Source: Larus michahellis | Lineage: Eukaryota > Chordata > Aves > Charadriiformes > Laridae | Direction: 5' to 3' | Length of the DNA stretch: 64,000 nucleotides | NCBI RefSeq assembly: GCF_964199755.1 | Contig: NC_133911.1 | Location: 5,111,001 to 5,175,000 of the forward strand | Shown: positions 49,301 to 63,028 of the stretch, piece by piece | Layout of the letters: every line of letters starts with the position of its first letter | Numbering within the stretch: position 1 is the first letter of the stretch | Notes under the pieces: generated by a model | Database searches by the model: none | Told to the model about the DNA's origin: nothing | What the model saw: the letters and a program-made list of their open reading frames with translations, nothing else | Translations under genes and position numbers: made by a program

Positions 49301-51540
49301 CCTTCCTGGAGGAATTACAGTGAGTTGTAGAAATTAAATAGAATGTATAAATGTAGTGATGAGTGTGACTGAGATGCAGCCTTGTTTTACACATGGGAGG
49401 AAAGAAGGGCAAACCAAGTTGTCTGAAGGGTATGAGCGTGCTACTGGAAACCAGGCTGTCTGGTTTGGTGCATACCATTGGGAGAACTTGTGTGATGTTC
49501 TTGTATGTCTGCTTCTGCTTGTCTCGTAGCTGAGAGGTCAAGAACAATGTCATCTGCCCTGATACTTCCACCAAAGGACAGACTGAAACACTTAGCTTCT
49601 CCTGTGTCTGCACAAACTGCTTCACATAAACGTCACGAGGAAAAAGTTTGAGAGAAAGAGAATGGCTGTCCGTCAGTCTGGCTCTTTCACTGACTTACTT
49701 TTGTCCTAGTTATCTTCCCTGATAAACTTGCAACTCTGTAGTAAACACTCAAACACATGTCTTGCCAGTGTTGTTAAGTATGTGTTTGTCAATTCTTCAC
49801 TGACTTAGTCGCAGGAATTGACATTCTTGGTGGCAGTGATTCCTCCTGTTCAGTGATTGGAATGACTGACCAAGTACCAAAGTGCTAACGAATCCCTGTA
49901 TGGCTTCATAGGAAGGCTTGACTTCCCTCCCTTGCAGTAGTCTGGATGGATGCTTCTCCTTGAAATATGAGGGCTTCTTCATGTCAACCAAAATGTCTGT
50001 TTCAAATGCATCCTATGACGGGGGATTTAAAAGCCAGCAACTTTCTAATAGCGACTTCTTAGCTAGACAGTAGACAACCTGTCACCATATGCCTGAAACA
50101 GAGGTGCAGTGTGACTTTGAAACAAGCCTGTCTGAGCTCTGGAAGCAGGCTGTGCTAGTATGGGTTTGACTTTTGAAGAGGCTCAGGAGTTAGTGATGCT
50201 CCAGAGTTGCCCATCTGGAAACACTGTGTGACTAAAGAGTGTTTTCTTTTTTTATACAGTGAATGTGATTTAAATGTTCATTCTGGATGTTAATTGAGTA
50301 CAGGAGCTGCTTTCTTCTGTAGCTGTGGGGTGGCACAAGTTGCCTCAACTCTGTAGCATCTAGGGGAAGGAAACGCAGCAGATTTTCCCTAGTAAAATAG
50401 ATTTAGTGTGAGCTGGATGCTATATTGAGGTCCACCCCAAGCATGGAAAGGCAGTGAGTAAGGGTACTGACAGAACAGTCAGCTGAACCATGAATAATGT
50501 CTTACTGTTGAGCTGAAATTGAGTAAAACTTAAACTGTCCCAGCCCAATGGACTGCCTGGGTGCTGCAGGCTGCCTTTGCAGAGCCCCCTCTTCGGAAAG
50601 AGTACAGAGGGAAGAACCATTTCTTGGCATGTTAACTCTGTTTGAGCTCTGGGCCTGGACCACTGGGATGAGCAGATGCAAGTGCTGGCTAGTAAGATGA
50701 GTGCTTGGTGCTGTCTCATGACTGCTGGGTACAGTTCTTTTTGTCACATGTTGTCATGCTTGGGGTTGGGCTTAAGGTCCAGAGTTTTCCAGGCCAGCTG
50801 GTGCTTGTGGCAATGTGACAGTATCGTGTGAGCCCCAGGGACTGTGGCTTAGAGGGATGAGCGTAGGGCTGCAAGCCAGGGACAGCTGTGGGCTAATCCT
50901 TTCTGTACATCTGACTTGATGTGTGGCCTTGCTTCAATCACTCAACATTTTGCTTTGGGGTTTTTAAAAAGGGAGAAAATAAAGCTAACGCTTTTCTCGT
51001 CTGATCACCTTTGGCAAGGATGGATACTAATATGAGGTTTTATTTAATGGGCTCTACCCTGGGGCTCATCAAAGCAGTTGGAATAGAAAAGACTTACGAT
51101 GCAGGGGATTCTGGCAGTGGCATGGAAAACATGGGAAATGTCTCTTCCGTCCACAGTGTGGAAGTGCCGCAGCTAGGAGAGGGAGGATTAGCATGCCATC
51201 AACTTCCTGGTGTTTCATTCATGTGGTAGGTGTCTTGCCATCCTCCCTTCTGGTTTTACGTGTTGTGCTTAAGCAGCATTGAACTTCAACTTCAAGGGTT
51301 TCTGGATTAACATCTTTTTCTGATCTTAATAGAGAAATAGCCACCTGCCCTTGCCATATCTTTTTTCTTTAACCCTGGAGAGTCTTATCCACTAACATTT
51401 TCTTGTCTTATGGCTATGCTAGTTTTTCCTCTTCTAGAACATGACAAGACAGACTTCAAACTGAAGCAGTGCTGCTACTGTATCATAGTAAGGCTTTTAA
51501 CCTGCAAAACTTCCCCTGGGAGGAGAAAGCTTTTTACTTT

Positions 51541-51560
51541 AAAAAAAAAAAAAAAAAAAA
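51541..51560. repeat. poly-A tract (20 bases)
   Basis: A run of 20 A is followed by CCAAAAAGCC. The preceding sequence shows no recognised retroelement or processed gene copy. Confidence 0.9.
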
Positions 51561-54309
51561 CCAAAAAGCCACCACCATCTGCCTGATTTCAAAGTGAGAG
51601 CAACAACTTTTGACTTGAGAGCTTTGAGGCAGGAGGTTGTAATGTCTGAATGGAGTTACCAAACATGGGCTTTTTCTTTTAGCCCGGGAGGGGAATTTGA
51701 TGAAGCTTGTAAGTCGGAGCAGCTGTGTAGATGTTAGTTTCAAACTGCTTTCTTTGGATAGCTGGTATGTTATCAAGTCAGGAATCTGTCCTGAGGAGAT
51801 CCCAGATGGGGCCTTGACACCATAAATGTACAAAGGCACTCGGTTGCACAAAAATTGCAGAAACAACTTAGTTCTAAAGAACGTGAGCCACAGATGGTAA
51901 ACAGCCAAGAAAAGCAAGCAAGGGGTAAGGCCAAGCTGTTCCCTACAGGAGAAGGCTACATTGGTCTCAGATGTTTAGAAAATCTTGGTTTAAACTTTTG
52001 AGAACTTCACTGTGGATAACTTACGGTTTGAATGGCCTTTTGGAAGTTAAACTCTACATTGAGTAGAGATGTGAAAACTGCCTGGATTCCAACTACAGTA
52101 TTTGGAGGCTTGAAGGAAGTCCTGGAGTTTGCTGAAGTGCAGTTCTTACTTAGATACCCTAACTCCTTGTCATACAGTGCTTCAGGATCCCTGGTCTGTA
52201 GTGGTGGAGCCTAGTGAGCCGTGTGCAGGGAAAGAAGTGTTACTTCTCAGTGAGAAGAGAATAATGACCCTTGAAATGCTTCCAATCAGTTGTCCTTGGT
52301 CTGTACTGTGGAGGAATTGGAACACTGGGTCTGTGGAATGGATGGCGTTGGTTCTGTGTTGTCAGAAATTCTACGTGTGGTCTATGTCTTTGATAGACAG
52401 TCTCACCATGCTATTTAAAGGCTAAACTGGTCATGTTCTTGAACTTGGACAATGAGGGAGGAATTGCTTCGTTCTATACTAATCTAAGGGCACTAGTACA
52501 CCTGGGAGTTGAAGTTTCAAGTGGTGCCCATGTAAAGAAATACCTAAAACTTTGTGGACCAGCTGGTAAGGGCTAAGCTGAACTGGGAGAAATTAGCATT
52601 TATTTCCTAGTTCCTATGCACCGCTGAACAGCTGTAGAAGAAACCTGTTGACGCCTCTGCTGAAAAGAGGTTTGGGGACTGTGTGAATCCAGAAAGTACC
52701 TGGCTTGACTCCTATGGGGCAGGAAATGTAGTTGCTTGCACTTTCTGTTCTGGGGTTGTATGATAGGCATGAGCTGCTGCGGACTGGGCTGTGTTGTTAC
52801 CCTGCAGCTTGCTGTCGAAGTTCTGCTCTACTGGCTTGAACACTTAGTTTCCTTGCCTGATGTCCCACACAGTTTCACTACTAATGTTCTGGGGTTTTCC
52901 ATGTGGCATGTTGTACACTTCCAGCTGGAACAAAATGGAGCTAGGGGTGGGAGTGAATCAATCTAATGAACATGTTTCATTTTTTTGTGAGCCAGGGCAT
53001 TGCCTTCCTCCCCATTAGCTCACAGCTTTTTTGGAGTGCTGTGTGTCCCTCTTGTGACAGGGATCAGACAGGCAGTTATAAGTGGTTTCAGCCTCAGACT
53101 TTACTCTGGTGTTGATTCAGGCACTTGCATCTCTTAGATCTTGCTAGCATAGCTTAGTTTGCAACCCAAGAGGAAAAGGGCAGAAGGGCTGCACACATGG
53201 CACTGTTTCCAGCAGGATATTGCTGTAAGGTTAGGTATGTGGCGCACTGTCTTGCCAATGCACAGCTGCTGTGTAGAAGTTAAGAAGAGGCAGCTAATCT
53301 GCTGTCAGGTAGCTGTGAGCTTGGGTAATGGTGAAAATCCAGGGACTGAAGACAGACCAGCATATAAAATATGCGACTGGTTTGCCAGGTTGTGGGTTTG
53401 ACTTGCTGTATGTTGGGATGGGGAGAAGAAGAAAGGGCAAAGTTTGTATCTTATGTTTATCAATATGCATCCATTTCAGTGGCTGAGGTTCAACCTGGAA
53501 TTTGGATATTGTAGTTTGGTCTTGATATCTGTCTTAATTGACTTTGAGGTGATTTACTCAAGGACCAACAAGCTGCTAAATAGTTTAACATTCTTAACTT
53601 GGTGTTTGCAAGAAGCAGCTTTTGAAGGATCTGAAAGCTTTCTTGGAAGGGTCACTCTACACATTCCCTAGGTGAATCTTTCCTGTTTTATTGGGGTTCC
53701 TCATGTGCTTCTGATCCTCTGTGTATGAGGCATGTCAAGTGGCTGTAGGATGTTGCCTTCTAGTGAGATGGTTGAAGGGGCAGGTTGTATGTGCCCACAC
53801 AGGCCCAAATCTGCACTTTTGGCATGAATAACATTAAATCCTGAGGCTTTATCTGAGTAATCAGATAAAGCCTGGTGTGTGGACACTGAACTGGATTTGC
53901 AAGAGGCACAGCTTTGTGTGTCAACACTTTAAGTGGGAGGGGACACCTGACTGGAGAGCCTGGAAGGAGCAATAACCCGTGTCTGCAGGCAGGCCGTGAT
54001 TGTGCAACTACCCTCCTGCTTGCTCCATAGCCAGAGCAGTGCCCCGTTTCACTAGGGGAAGCTGGCAGAGTATGCTGTGTCACTCTTGCATGGCAGATAT
54101 GTTCAGATGTTTGCCCACAAGGAACTCCAGTGGATCTGCTGCTTTACTGAGCTTACTAGTTTTGGATGAGGAAAATCTTTGCTGCTAGGTGTACTTGCAT
54201 ACATACTTGGTGGTATTTTTTCTATAAGGACTTTCTGCTGTGTACATTTTCTCCAAAAAGGAATTTGGCTGTGACTCATGAAATACCTTCAATCTTTGTC
54301 CCTTGATGT

Positions 54310-54575
54310 AGAGTGTTAAGGTTTGAAGAACCCATAAGAGTTTATTGTCATTTAGACAATTATTCTATCACCCGATGACACCTCCCTACCTGAGAAGGGG
54401 GATCAGGGAAAACTAAGGAAACCCAAGGGTTGAAATATAAACAGATTTAATATAATAATACTAAATAATTAACATTAATAATACTAAAGAACCAATATTC
54501 ATCCTGATACCAATACAAAATATACACGGATTATACACATCCAATTCTATCAGTAGGAAGCTGTGTCCCCACACC
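54310..54575. mobile_element. AT-rich block, possible old LTR or other interspersed repeat
   Basis: An abruptly AT-rich, A-biased block contains repeated AATAAT-type units (about 54450-54490), flanked by GTTAAGGTTTGAAGAACCC on the left and GGAAGCTGTGTCCCC on the right. Its texture resembles the A/T-rich part of bird endogenous-retrovirus LTRs in reverse orientation. I could not recognise a family, define ends, or see target-site duplications. No coding sequence is present. Confidence 0.3.
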
Positions 54576-57500
54576 TGGCTAGCTCAAAAACACTGAGACC
54601 TTGAAACCCAAATACCATAGCTGGCTGTAAAGTAAATATTTTTACAAATTCAGACATAGTCTTCTAAAAATGCAGTTTTCCCAAGCATTAGAAGAGACCT
54701 TACTGAAAGAGAAATTAATCCTGTGCTGCCCAAACCAGGACAAGGGATATGGTTGTAAGTGCATGCTGGGGTTCCCTTCCCAGCCAGGGCCTGGTGGAAC
54801 AGCTCAGCTTGCTGCTGTGGGCACAACCCCACGGCAGCACGTTAACGGTGGGGGGAAATGGGATTTCCATGGACTGCACATTGCTGATGGGACATGTGCA
54901 GTGTCCTCTGACTAAGCTTAGTAGGCAGAAGCAGGTTTGGGCTTTGGGCCAGAGGGATGGCATGGCTCTCGGTATGCATCCAGGAACATACAAGAGCAAG
55001 ATAAGAGATATGACTTATCCTCAGCTGGGCTGTGTGAAAATGGAGAAGGGTGGCTGTCACTGGTTTGGCTATTTCTGGTAAGAAACAAGAATTGAATGGC
55101 TCTTAGAGCTTTAAGTAGGAAGAGGTTTCTTGATGCAGGTAAGACCTTAGTGGGCACTGGGAAGCAGTGTGCTGTAGACAATATATTAAGACTGACAAAT
55201 CCCCCTGTGTATTTGAGATAGGAGAATGGTTTTCAAGCTTATGGTCATTAAGGTGAAGAGGAAGGATGTGGTATTGTAACCAGTACTTGTTCGGAGGCAT
55301 GTGCTCTTATGTTATTTGGATTAGGCTGTCTTCAAACATTAAAAAAAAAAAAGCCAGCTGATCTCCAGTCTAGACTGTTCTTGAAGGAACACTTGGTGTC
55401 GTGGGTATCTCCATTTCAAGGTGCAAAACAGTACAGCAGAAGGCTCCTCAGGGATTTTACTGTTGAGCTGGTTTTTGTGCTAATGTAGTGTTCAGTATAC
55501 TCTTAAAGCTTGTTTTGGCATGTCCGAGGCACCCACAAAACAAGCTTGTCATGGAAATCGTGTCTGACCCAGGGTTGTGGTGTTGAATAGGTGTCAAATG
55601 GAAGTCCTTGTCCTTAGGCCTGAGGGGACAAAGCGGGTGGCCCAGCAGGTGGCAGGCTGGCAGCAGTGAAAGAGATGGCTTTGCAGGTTGGTGAATGCAA
55701 CCCATTTTTGCTTGCAAGTCTGATAGAAAAGCGGTACAGTCCAATTAATACATGCCTAGATGCATTTATCCAAGGTGAATATCTCTACCCAGCTTTCTCA
55801 AGTCCTAGTATGGTGTCACCAAAGCACTGGGATTATCTGTAGGGGATGGATGTTTAGGGTGACTTCAGTTTATATTTTCATTGAGTATTAGAGGTAGTAG
55901 CATAATGAATTGACTGTAGAAATAAAACTGCAAGGCAAGTTTTTTTTGTCTGGTGTGAGTTTTTTAAGGGAGGAGAATACTATTGGATGTGGTGGCTTTG
56001 TTTGATATTCCAGAGATTAGGTATTCTAGGCAGTTTACATCTATTCCATGTTTGGGAGGTTATGGTGCATTGAATGGTGGGTGGCAGTGGCCTTTTTGCT
56101 TTCAAATTGATGCTTGTACACAGCAAATCTTGGCAAAGCCTCCTCTAAAGGAGGAGTAGGGACTTCAGTAGCAGCTGAAAAACAGTTGAACTTTGGCTAA
56201 GACTGACCAGCCTTAGAAAAGACAGCAGCTTAGATACTGAAAGGAGTAACTAACCATAACTGTGCATATCTCTACAACTCTTACTCACTAAACTCTAAAA
56301 AAGCAAGGCAGCTTATCTTTTGTGCTTGTTCCTAAGTATACTGAGTGCATCTTTCTTAAGAGCAGACCTTTTGACTGTTTCTACAAGGTTTCTTCCCTGC
56401 CCCCCCCCCCTTTAAGTTCTATTAATGTGTTTCAAACTTGGTTTCCTAATTGGAAACTTTCCATTGATGTCATGGGAGCTTTCTGTGGCCCACATCAAAT
56501 AGCTTGGTTCACCAGGAATTAAGTGACTGTACAAATGTTTATATTAAACACTTATTTAGAAGGCATGTTGACTTACGAGGACCTATGATGACTGTGGTAT
56601 GTTGGGAGGGTAGGTTCACTGTACAGCTTTTGTCTTGCCTTTGAACTGTGAAAGTACTGGCAGCTGTTTAATGCTGAGATAAGAGAGCTCAGGCTTGCTT
56701 ACATCTAATCAGCTTGTCCCATCACTGACTATTGTGCTGTTTCTTGTCTCTGACACTGGAGAGGTTTTTGAATGGGTAACCTTAATGGGAAGGACTCGGA
56801 TGGCAATGTCTGGAATAGTCACAGCAGGAAGCTGTTGGCTTAATTACAGGTACTGGAATTTTGCTGTTTTAGAGAGGAAACCCACAGTTTAGTCTGAGAA
56901 GCCAAGCCCTAGGGAGGGAAGGAAGAGATGGTGAACACGCATGTTCTTCAGACTTTGCTTACTCAGGCTTCTGTGTTGGGGTATTTGGAAGGTGGAAACA
57001 GAAGGGATAAAAACCATCTTAGCATCCCTCTCGCCCCCAGATAAACCTCAGACATTGAGCAGTGGCCATCTCTTGCCTTGCCTACAGGAGATTGTGCTCC
57101 TCTGTGGTGTAAAGGAAAGATCATTTCAAAGCTGCTCGGGGAGTTATGGAACCTTCCTTATGAACATCATGTGCTAGTAGCTGCTGTCTCTGCAGTAGAC
57201 TGTCTTAGCTGGTAGCTAGTCAAAACCTTTGTGTTAGTTGGCTTTGCAAGGCTCACTAGACTTTTGCACTAAATTTCATTATCACATGAGGCTGTGTACT
57301 CTCTGTATGCAAGACCAATCTGTTTCATAGTTACGGGGAGCAGAGGGAAGTCTTGTGTAGAGCTGCAAACTCTTCAGTTTCGGTACTTTTCAGAGGGCAG
57401 AATACTTTTGAAAGCTTATTGTTTGAACCTAAATTACAAGAAAAGCAAGGCTTTTGTTATGACTGGTATCTGAAGTTAAGCTTTTTGGTGGGCAAAATCT

Positions 57501-60500
57501 TTTCAGGTACAGAATGTTTAAACACTTTTTCACTGCCCTTTCCAAAAGGCTGGATTGCTGTCAGCCTAAACTGCCTAGAAAGCCAAAAGCGTCCCTACAC
57601 AAGTTTAAACTGAGATCTCTGGTATGGTGCTCTGCCTTGAAAACAGGGTAGATGCTTGATACATAAAAGAGGAGATTCCATTTCCTTTACACAAACTTTC
57701 CTTCCAGTATCCTTCCTCAAACTGATGTTGAAGTTGTCATGGGTACTTCTAATTGCAGTCTTTCCATGTCCCAGCGTCATGCCTGTTGATGTAACTGTTG
57801 ATGATGCTGAGTCGGGAGGCTTTTTGGAAGTGAATGATTTGGGAGAAATATTCTTGTAGCAGGACATAAAGATGGACTGCTCCATCCCAGACGTAATCTT
57901 GTGAGTCGGACGATTATTGCTAAAGTGGCCCAGAGTAAAAATTTTTGTGCTTTCAGATGCTATCTGAAAAGGTGACGCTTAAAGCTGTTTATCATCAAAA
58001 AGCATGTACAAATCTGTCTCTTCAGCTAATATATCCTGTCTTTTCAGTAATATATCCCCTCAGCATGGTTCAGAGCATGACAGTCTCCTAACCAGTTGTT
58101 CTAGTTGAATGTGCTGAAGCAACTGATGTGAACTGTTACTTCATACTCCCTTTTTTTTTCCAATGGAGAGGTACTACCACTATGTAAATTAGCAGTGTTG
58201 GACCTAATAATGCGGATTTGCTTTGCTGCTCAAATGAAATGATTGAGGTGCAGCTTAATGTTGGCACACAGGAGGTGATGAGGAAGCCACTTAAAATATC
58301 ACTTGACTTACAGAGCTTAAGCTAGTCAAACTGTTGCTTAGGAATGCATTTCTGAGTGTGTCCCAGTAAGGCCAAGGGACGAATTCCACTACTTGCCACT
58401 TGAACCAGCCACTCTGGACCCTACCCAGTAGTGAAGCAACAGTGAACAGTGCTGTAGGTGCATGTCTTGGTCGTGCTGTTTGGCAAAAACGTTTGTTCTG
58501 TATTGCCACAACTGTTATTTCCAGGAAAAAGTTGCTCTTGGAGATCTGGCCACCTTACAGTGCAGATGTCCTCTGAAGGCAGTATCCCTGCAGCCACAGT
58601 TTGTATAATGTGCTTTAATCCATTTCATTTTGGCGCGCTCTGCACTTTCAAATCTGATTTGTCTAGTTGCAGCTGGGCTAGAAAGGCTTTCTAAAATTGT
58701 GCTGTGTTATGTGATGCCATTTGCTGGATGATGTAAGAACCCAGCTGAAGCTTTTGGTCACCCTGCCTATCTCAACCAACCATAGTAATTTGCAAGGACC
58801 CTTTCAGGTAATGGTGAAAGCAAAACGTTGCATCATGCTGAGACTGTGCCCAGCTGTAGGCTTCATCGAGATGTACAGTGTCTCTCTTCCTAATTATGGT
58901 GTGTCCCAGGTCAATTATATTTAACCACAGAGTCCAACCGTGTCATTAAACTTTTTTGGCTAATGACAAGTCAGAAATCTAGTGAGGCATCATCCCAGAA
59001 TGCTCTGCTTTGGGGAGTTGCTGTGTATATTCCAGTAAAGCTGGCAGTGTGAGATGTTTCTTGTGTAATCTGTCTGCCAGGAATATCCTCCTAGTTCAGC
59101 ACTTTATTGAGAGCTGCTGTGAGATGGCTTGTTGCTTGTGTGTATTCCTGGATGCGGAGGCCTTACCTTACTGAGTGTACTGATGGAGTGGTTCGCTGAA
59201 TGTTGACAAATGTCTTGGCAGTAGTCTGTTGCATGTTTATCTGTGTCTTTCTTTGGTTTTTGCTCATATAACCAATGTTTGAGTTACATAGCTTCTGGCA
59301 GCTGCCTCAGAAATTAGGTGAACACATCTTTCTAGAGACTGGTGACAGCAGAGTGCACTCTGTTGGTTTCTCTTTGCTGATTTCAAACAGTTTAAAGGTT
59401 AGATAGAAGTAGCTTTCCGTATTAATTGCTAATCCGTGGAAGGATGGGGATCCATGCTTCCTCTGCAGAAGTACTGGGCTGAAGTAAAACAATAAATGTG
59501 TGCATGGTAATCAACAAAGCATTTACATTCTGCAGATCTTACATTGGATCCATGTTTCATAGCTAGTTTTCATGTGAGCTGCTTGGACCTTGTACTTTTG
59601 TGCTAGCTTTCTGGTCCTCTCTGGATGCTCGCCCCAAGCTCTAGCAGATGAAGCTTGGATGCTACTAAAAAGCATGGGGGAAGGGTAGAGAACAGTCCTT
59701 CCCCACCCAAAACCTCAGGATGGCAGATCAAGGTGACCCTCAGTAAAGCTAATGAGTCTGCATAGTGAAGATATTTAGAGGGACTTGTCTCAGACGTACT
59801 GGGGCAGACAAGAGCAAGGTCCTTATATATTCTTCTCCCTGGTAAGATGGTGCAAGTGGCATTGCAGAACATAAACTTTGTTTGGTGTGTTTCCAGCCGA
59901 AGACCATCACAGCATGGCTGCTCTTCCTAATGTTTTCGGTGCTGTAAAAGCTACCATTTCTTGCCCTAATGTGTGAAGTGCTAGTAAATCCATGTAAAAC
60001 AGAGCAGAGTTGGCCTACTCTTGATATACTTCTGTGACAAACTTCACTGCCTCTGTTATTGTTACATGACTGGACTCGAGCATATCTAAAATCTGTGTTA
60101 TAACAAACTCTCATGGTGATCTTGACTTGATTCCCTGCAAAGAACAGACTGTACTAGACAGACAAGAAATGCCAGTGCTTTTTTCCTTTCTCTGCTGGCT
60201 GGATTGCAAGCCACTTATGCCCAAACATTCTGGAAGTGTTCTGCCATGGTGTGACTCTGCTCCCTTCTTGCTAAGGGAGATCCCTAGGAAAGTGCTTTCC
60301 CTTGGGAGACTTGGAGGGGAAGAGGGAATTGGAAGCTGAAGGGGGGGATATAATGGACTTGAGCAAGCCAAGGTGCTTGATTACACCGGGATAGCAAGTT
60401 CGGATTTGTGTGGACTCTTCGTCTCAACTTGCTGTTGCAGAAATTGGAGAAGAGAAATGGCATCTTCCGGCTATGTTGTTGGATTTGGAAAGGGTTTTTC

Positions 60501-62349
60501 CACAGCTTTTGTTATGTTTTAAGGGTTGTTGTTGTTCCCAGTTCAAACTTGAATAGAAAACATAAGGCTGCTGCCAGCTTTCTGTCACAGACACCTTTTA
60601 TCTTGCATTCATCTCTTCCAAGCAGATGCTGCTTTCATTTCGTCTACTTTTTTGCTACAAGACTAAAATTAACAGCCCTTTGATGCAGGGGAAGAAATTG
60701 TATTTCAAAGCAGAGTACCTAGTTACCTTTGATAATAAAACTGTTGTTTTTATCTTGAAGGTAATTCTGTGTTCCTTTGAAACAAATCTGAGGGTTGAAA
60801 GCTCCTCAGCCCTGCTGGCTCTAAGTCAACATCCAGATCCCTCCTTGCCTGGGAACATCATCAGGGACTGTTCTTTTTGGGTGGGAGGTGTAGACAAAGC
60901 TGAACTTCTCAAGGTGAAGCTGTATGTGGGGAAGAGGGTGGCAGGGATAGATGCTTGATGCAGTGTTCCTGCAGATTGTTTTCCTTCCAGCTGATTATAA
61001 GCTGCAGTGCGTGGCTAATGCTATCACAAGAGTGCCAACCACATAGCTCAAGGTGGAGCACAGCAGGGGGAAGGAGCTGAGGAGAACACAAGCCTTCAGA
61101 CGCTTCATTGTGGTACTGAAGCAATCTGTATCCTCTAGCCAGACAGTGTTGTTTTTCCCAGTCCACCCTGCCCTCCCTAGCCTTCCTGCCTTCAAAGACT
61201 TGTACTGAGCATGAGGTTTGTATGAACATCCAGCTTCTGGCTTTCATCTTTTCCACTTAAAAAGATGAGCCCTGTGTCTGTAAGGTGCAATACTTCCTAA
61301 AGGGTGATATGGCTAAGCTGCATGCATTGGGAGGATTGTTTCCAAGGGGGATGCTGAAGCATGCCTGCCCTCATAGGAAGGGCAACTGGTGGTTAAGGCT
61401 GAGCCATAGCATTGCTCATGTAGCAGGTGACTTTGGGGAGTGAAGAATTCCTAAACTTAGGCCATGGCTGGCTTGGCTAGTAGTCAGGACATGGAAGAAA
61501 AGATGTTGCTGTCATAATTTTGCATGTTGCAAGATGCAGCAGAGGCACATTTGATGTGCAGGTTATGGGTCCATCTTTTGGACATGAATTGCAAAGGACA
61601 CTTTTTTGAAAGTGGCAGTGTTATCTTCCATGCCTGCCTGGTCCTACTGAAACCACCAGACTTACTGAGGGAGGCCACAGAAGGCTTTTTTACGAATAGA
61701 CAGGTGCTAGAGGCGCTGGAGGAATCTGGCAGGCTTTCAGGTTAGGAAGCCTAAACTTGATTTAAAGAACCTGTCATGATTGTGTGATGAGCTCCTGCTT
61801 TGGATGCATGTGCAAGGGTGTTGTCTTCTGAAAACATCCTTTTGCTAAGTGAACAGAATGGTTTCCTAAACAGTATGAAAAAAATCACTTCCTCAGTGAC
61901 TCAACTGTCTCCTCTTGTGAGGTTTTTGTCTTCAGCGGTGACAGTGTCAGTCTCCACAGACCTCAGGACAGGAAAGACCTGAACCTATAGTTTAAGCTGT
62001 GAAAGATCTACTGAGTCTTTATACACAAGGATATAACTTCAGTCCTCTTTTTCAACACTTTAACAAGCCCAGGATGAAGAGATCTGAGTAAACATTGTAG
62101 AGGAATGCTGAGATTTTCTATGTGGCAAGGTAAGACAAAAAGACGCGTGAACTAATTCTGTGTTTGTATTGCTTAGAGTAATTCACTGACCAGAAAGAAG
62201 GCATTATCAGCTAGTACAAGAGGCTAAACTACATTTAATTCTTTAGGATTTATTTGACCTGAGGATTAACACTAAATTCAACCTGAAACTGGCTGATTAA
62301 GAAACTGGAATGACTTGAACAGGGAGGAAGATACATAATCCAAAGTATA

Positions 62350-62548
62350 AGAAGTTTTGTCACCGTGAGGCTTGTCAGGCATTGGAATATGTTGCCCAGA
62401 AGTTGTACGGTCTCTAATTTTTGAAGGTTTACAAGAGTAAACTAGATAAAGCTCTGAGTAACCTAGTCTGACCGTACTTTGAGGAGGAGATTGGACTAGA
62501 GACCTCCTGAGGTCCTTTCCAGCCTGAATTAGTCTATGATTCTATGAT
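62350..62548 (+). mobile_element. CR1 LINE 3' fragment (older, diverged copy)
   Basis: Diverged CR1 3' segments occur in order: GTGAGGCTTGTCAGGCATTGGAA, TTGCCCAGA, AGATAAAGCTCTGAG, AACCTAGTCTGACC, GAGATTGGACTAGAGACCTC, GGTCCTTTCCAGCCTGAATT, and the terminal ATTCTATGAT. Its divergence from the 6418-6560 copy suggests an older subfamily. It is truncated at the 5' side; the left edge is approximate. Confidence 0.92.
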
Positions 62549-62923
62549 ATAAGCTTGTATAGGCATCTTGCTGTGATATCAGAAGAGTAAAATTCTGGAA
62601 GTGGGTAGGCTGCTTTCTTAGTTGGTAGACAACAAGCCTCATCTCCTGCATAGCCAGCCTAGAATCTGGGGTTTTTGGTTGTGTTTCCCAGCTCGTCTAA
62701 GAAACTCCCATAACTAATTTCTGTCCTACAAATCACCCTGAAACACAGCAGAGATTAATTACTATGTTCAAGTCTCAGCACCACTACCAAAACTTTTCTT
62801 AATTAAACATTAGTATAAAAAAAGCTTTCTTCCAGTCTTGTCTCACCGTCAGAGGTGAGCTATGAAATAAAATTAACTCTGATTTAACTTCACCACTACC
62901 CCCTATCCTGCAGTATTGCTGAA

Positions 62924-63028
62924 GGGAGACTTTGGGGGAGACTTTGGGGGAGACTTTGGGGGAGACTTTGGGGGAGACTTTGGGGGAGACTTTGGGGGAG
63001 ACTTTGGGGGAGACTTTGGGGGAGACTT
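62924..63028 (+). repeat. 12-bp minisatellite, about 8.7 copies
   Basis: Near-perfect tandem units of GACTTTGGGGGA are in 12-base register (unit starts at 62928, 62940, 62952 and so on to 63024). The first unit has the variant left edge GAAGGGAGAC. The plus strand has eight G5 runs separated by seven-base spacers. Because 12 is divisible by three, both strands read as a four-residue repeat, which creates artificial open frames here. Confidence 0.97.
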
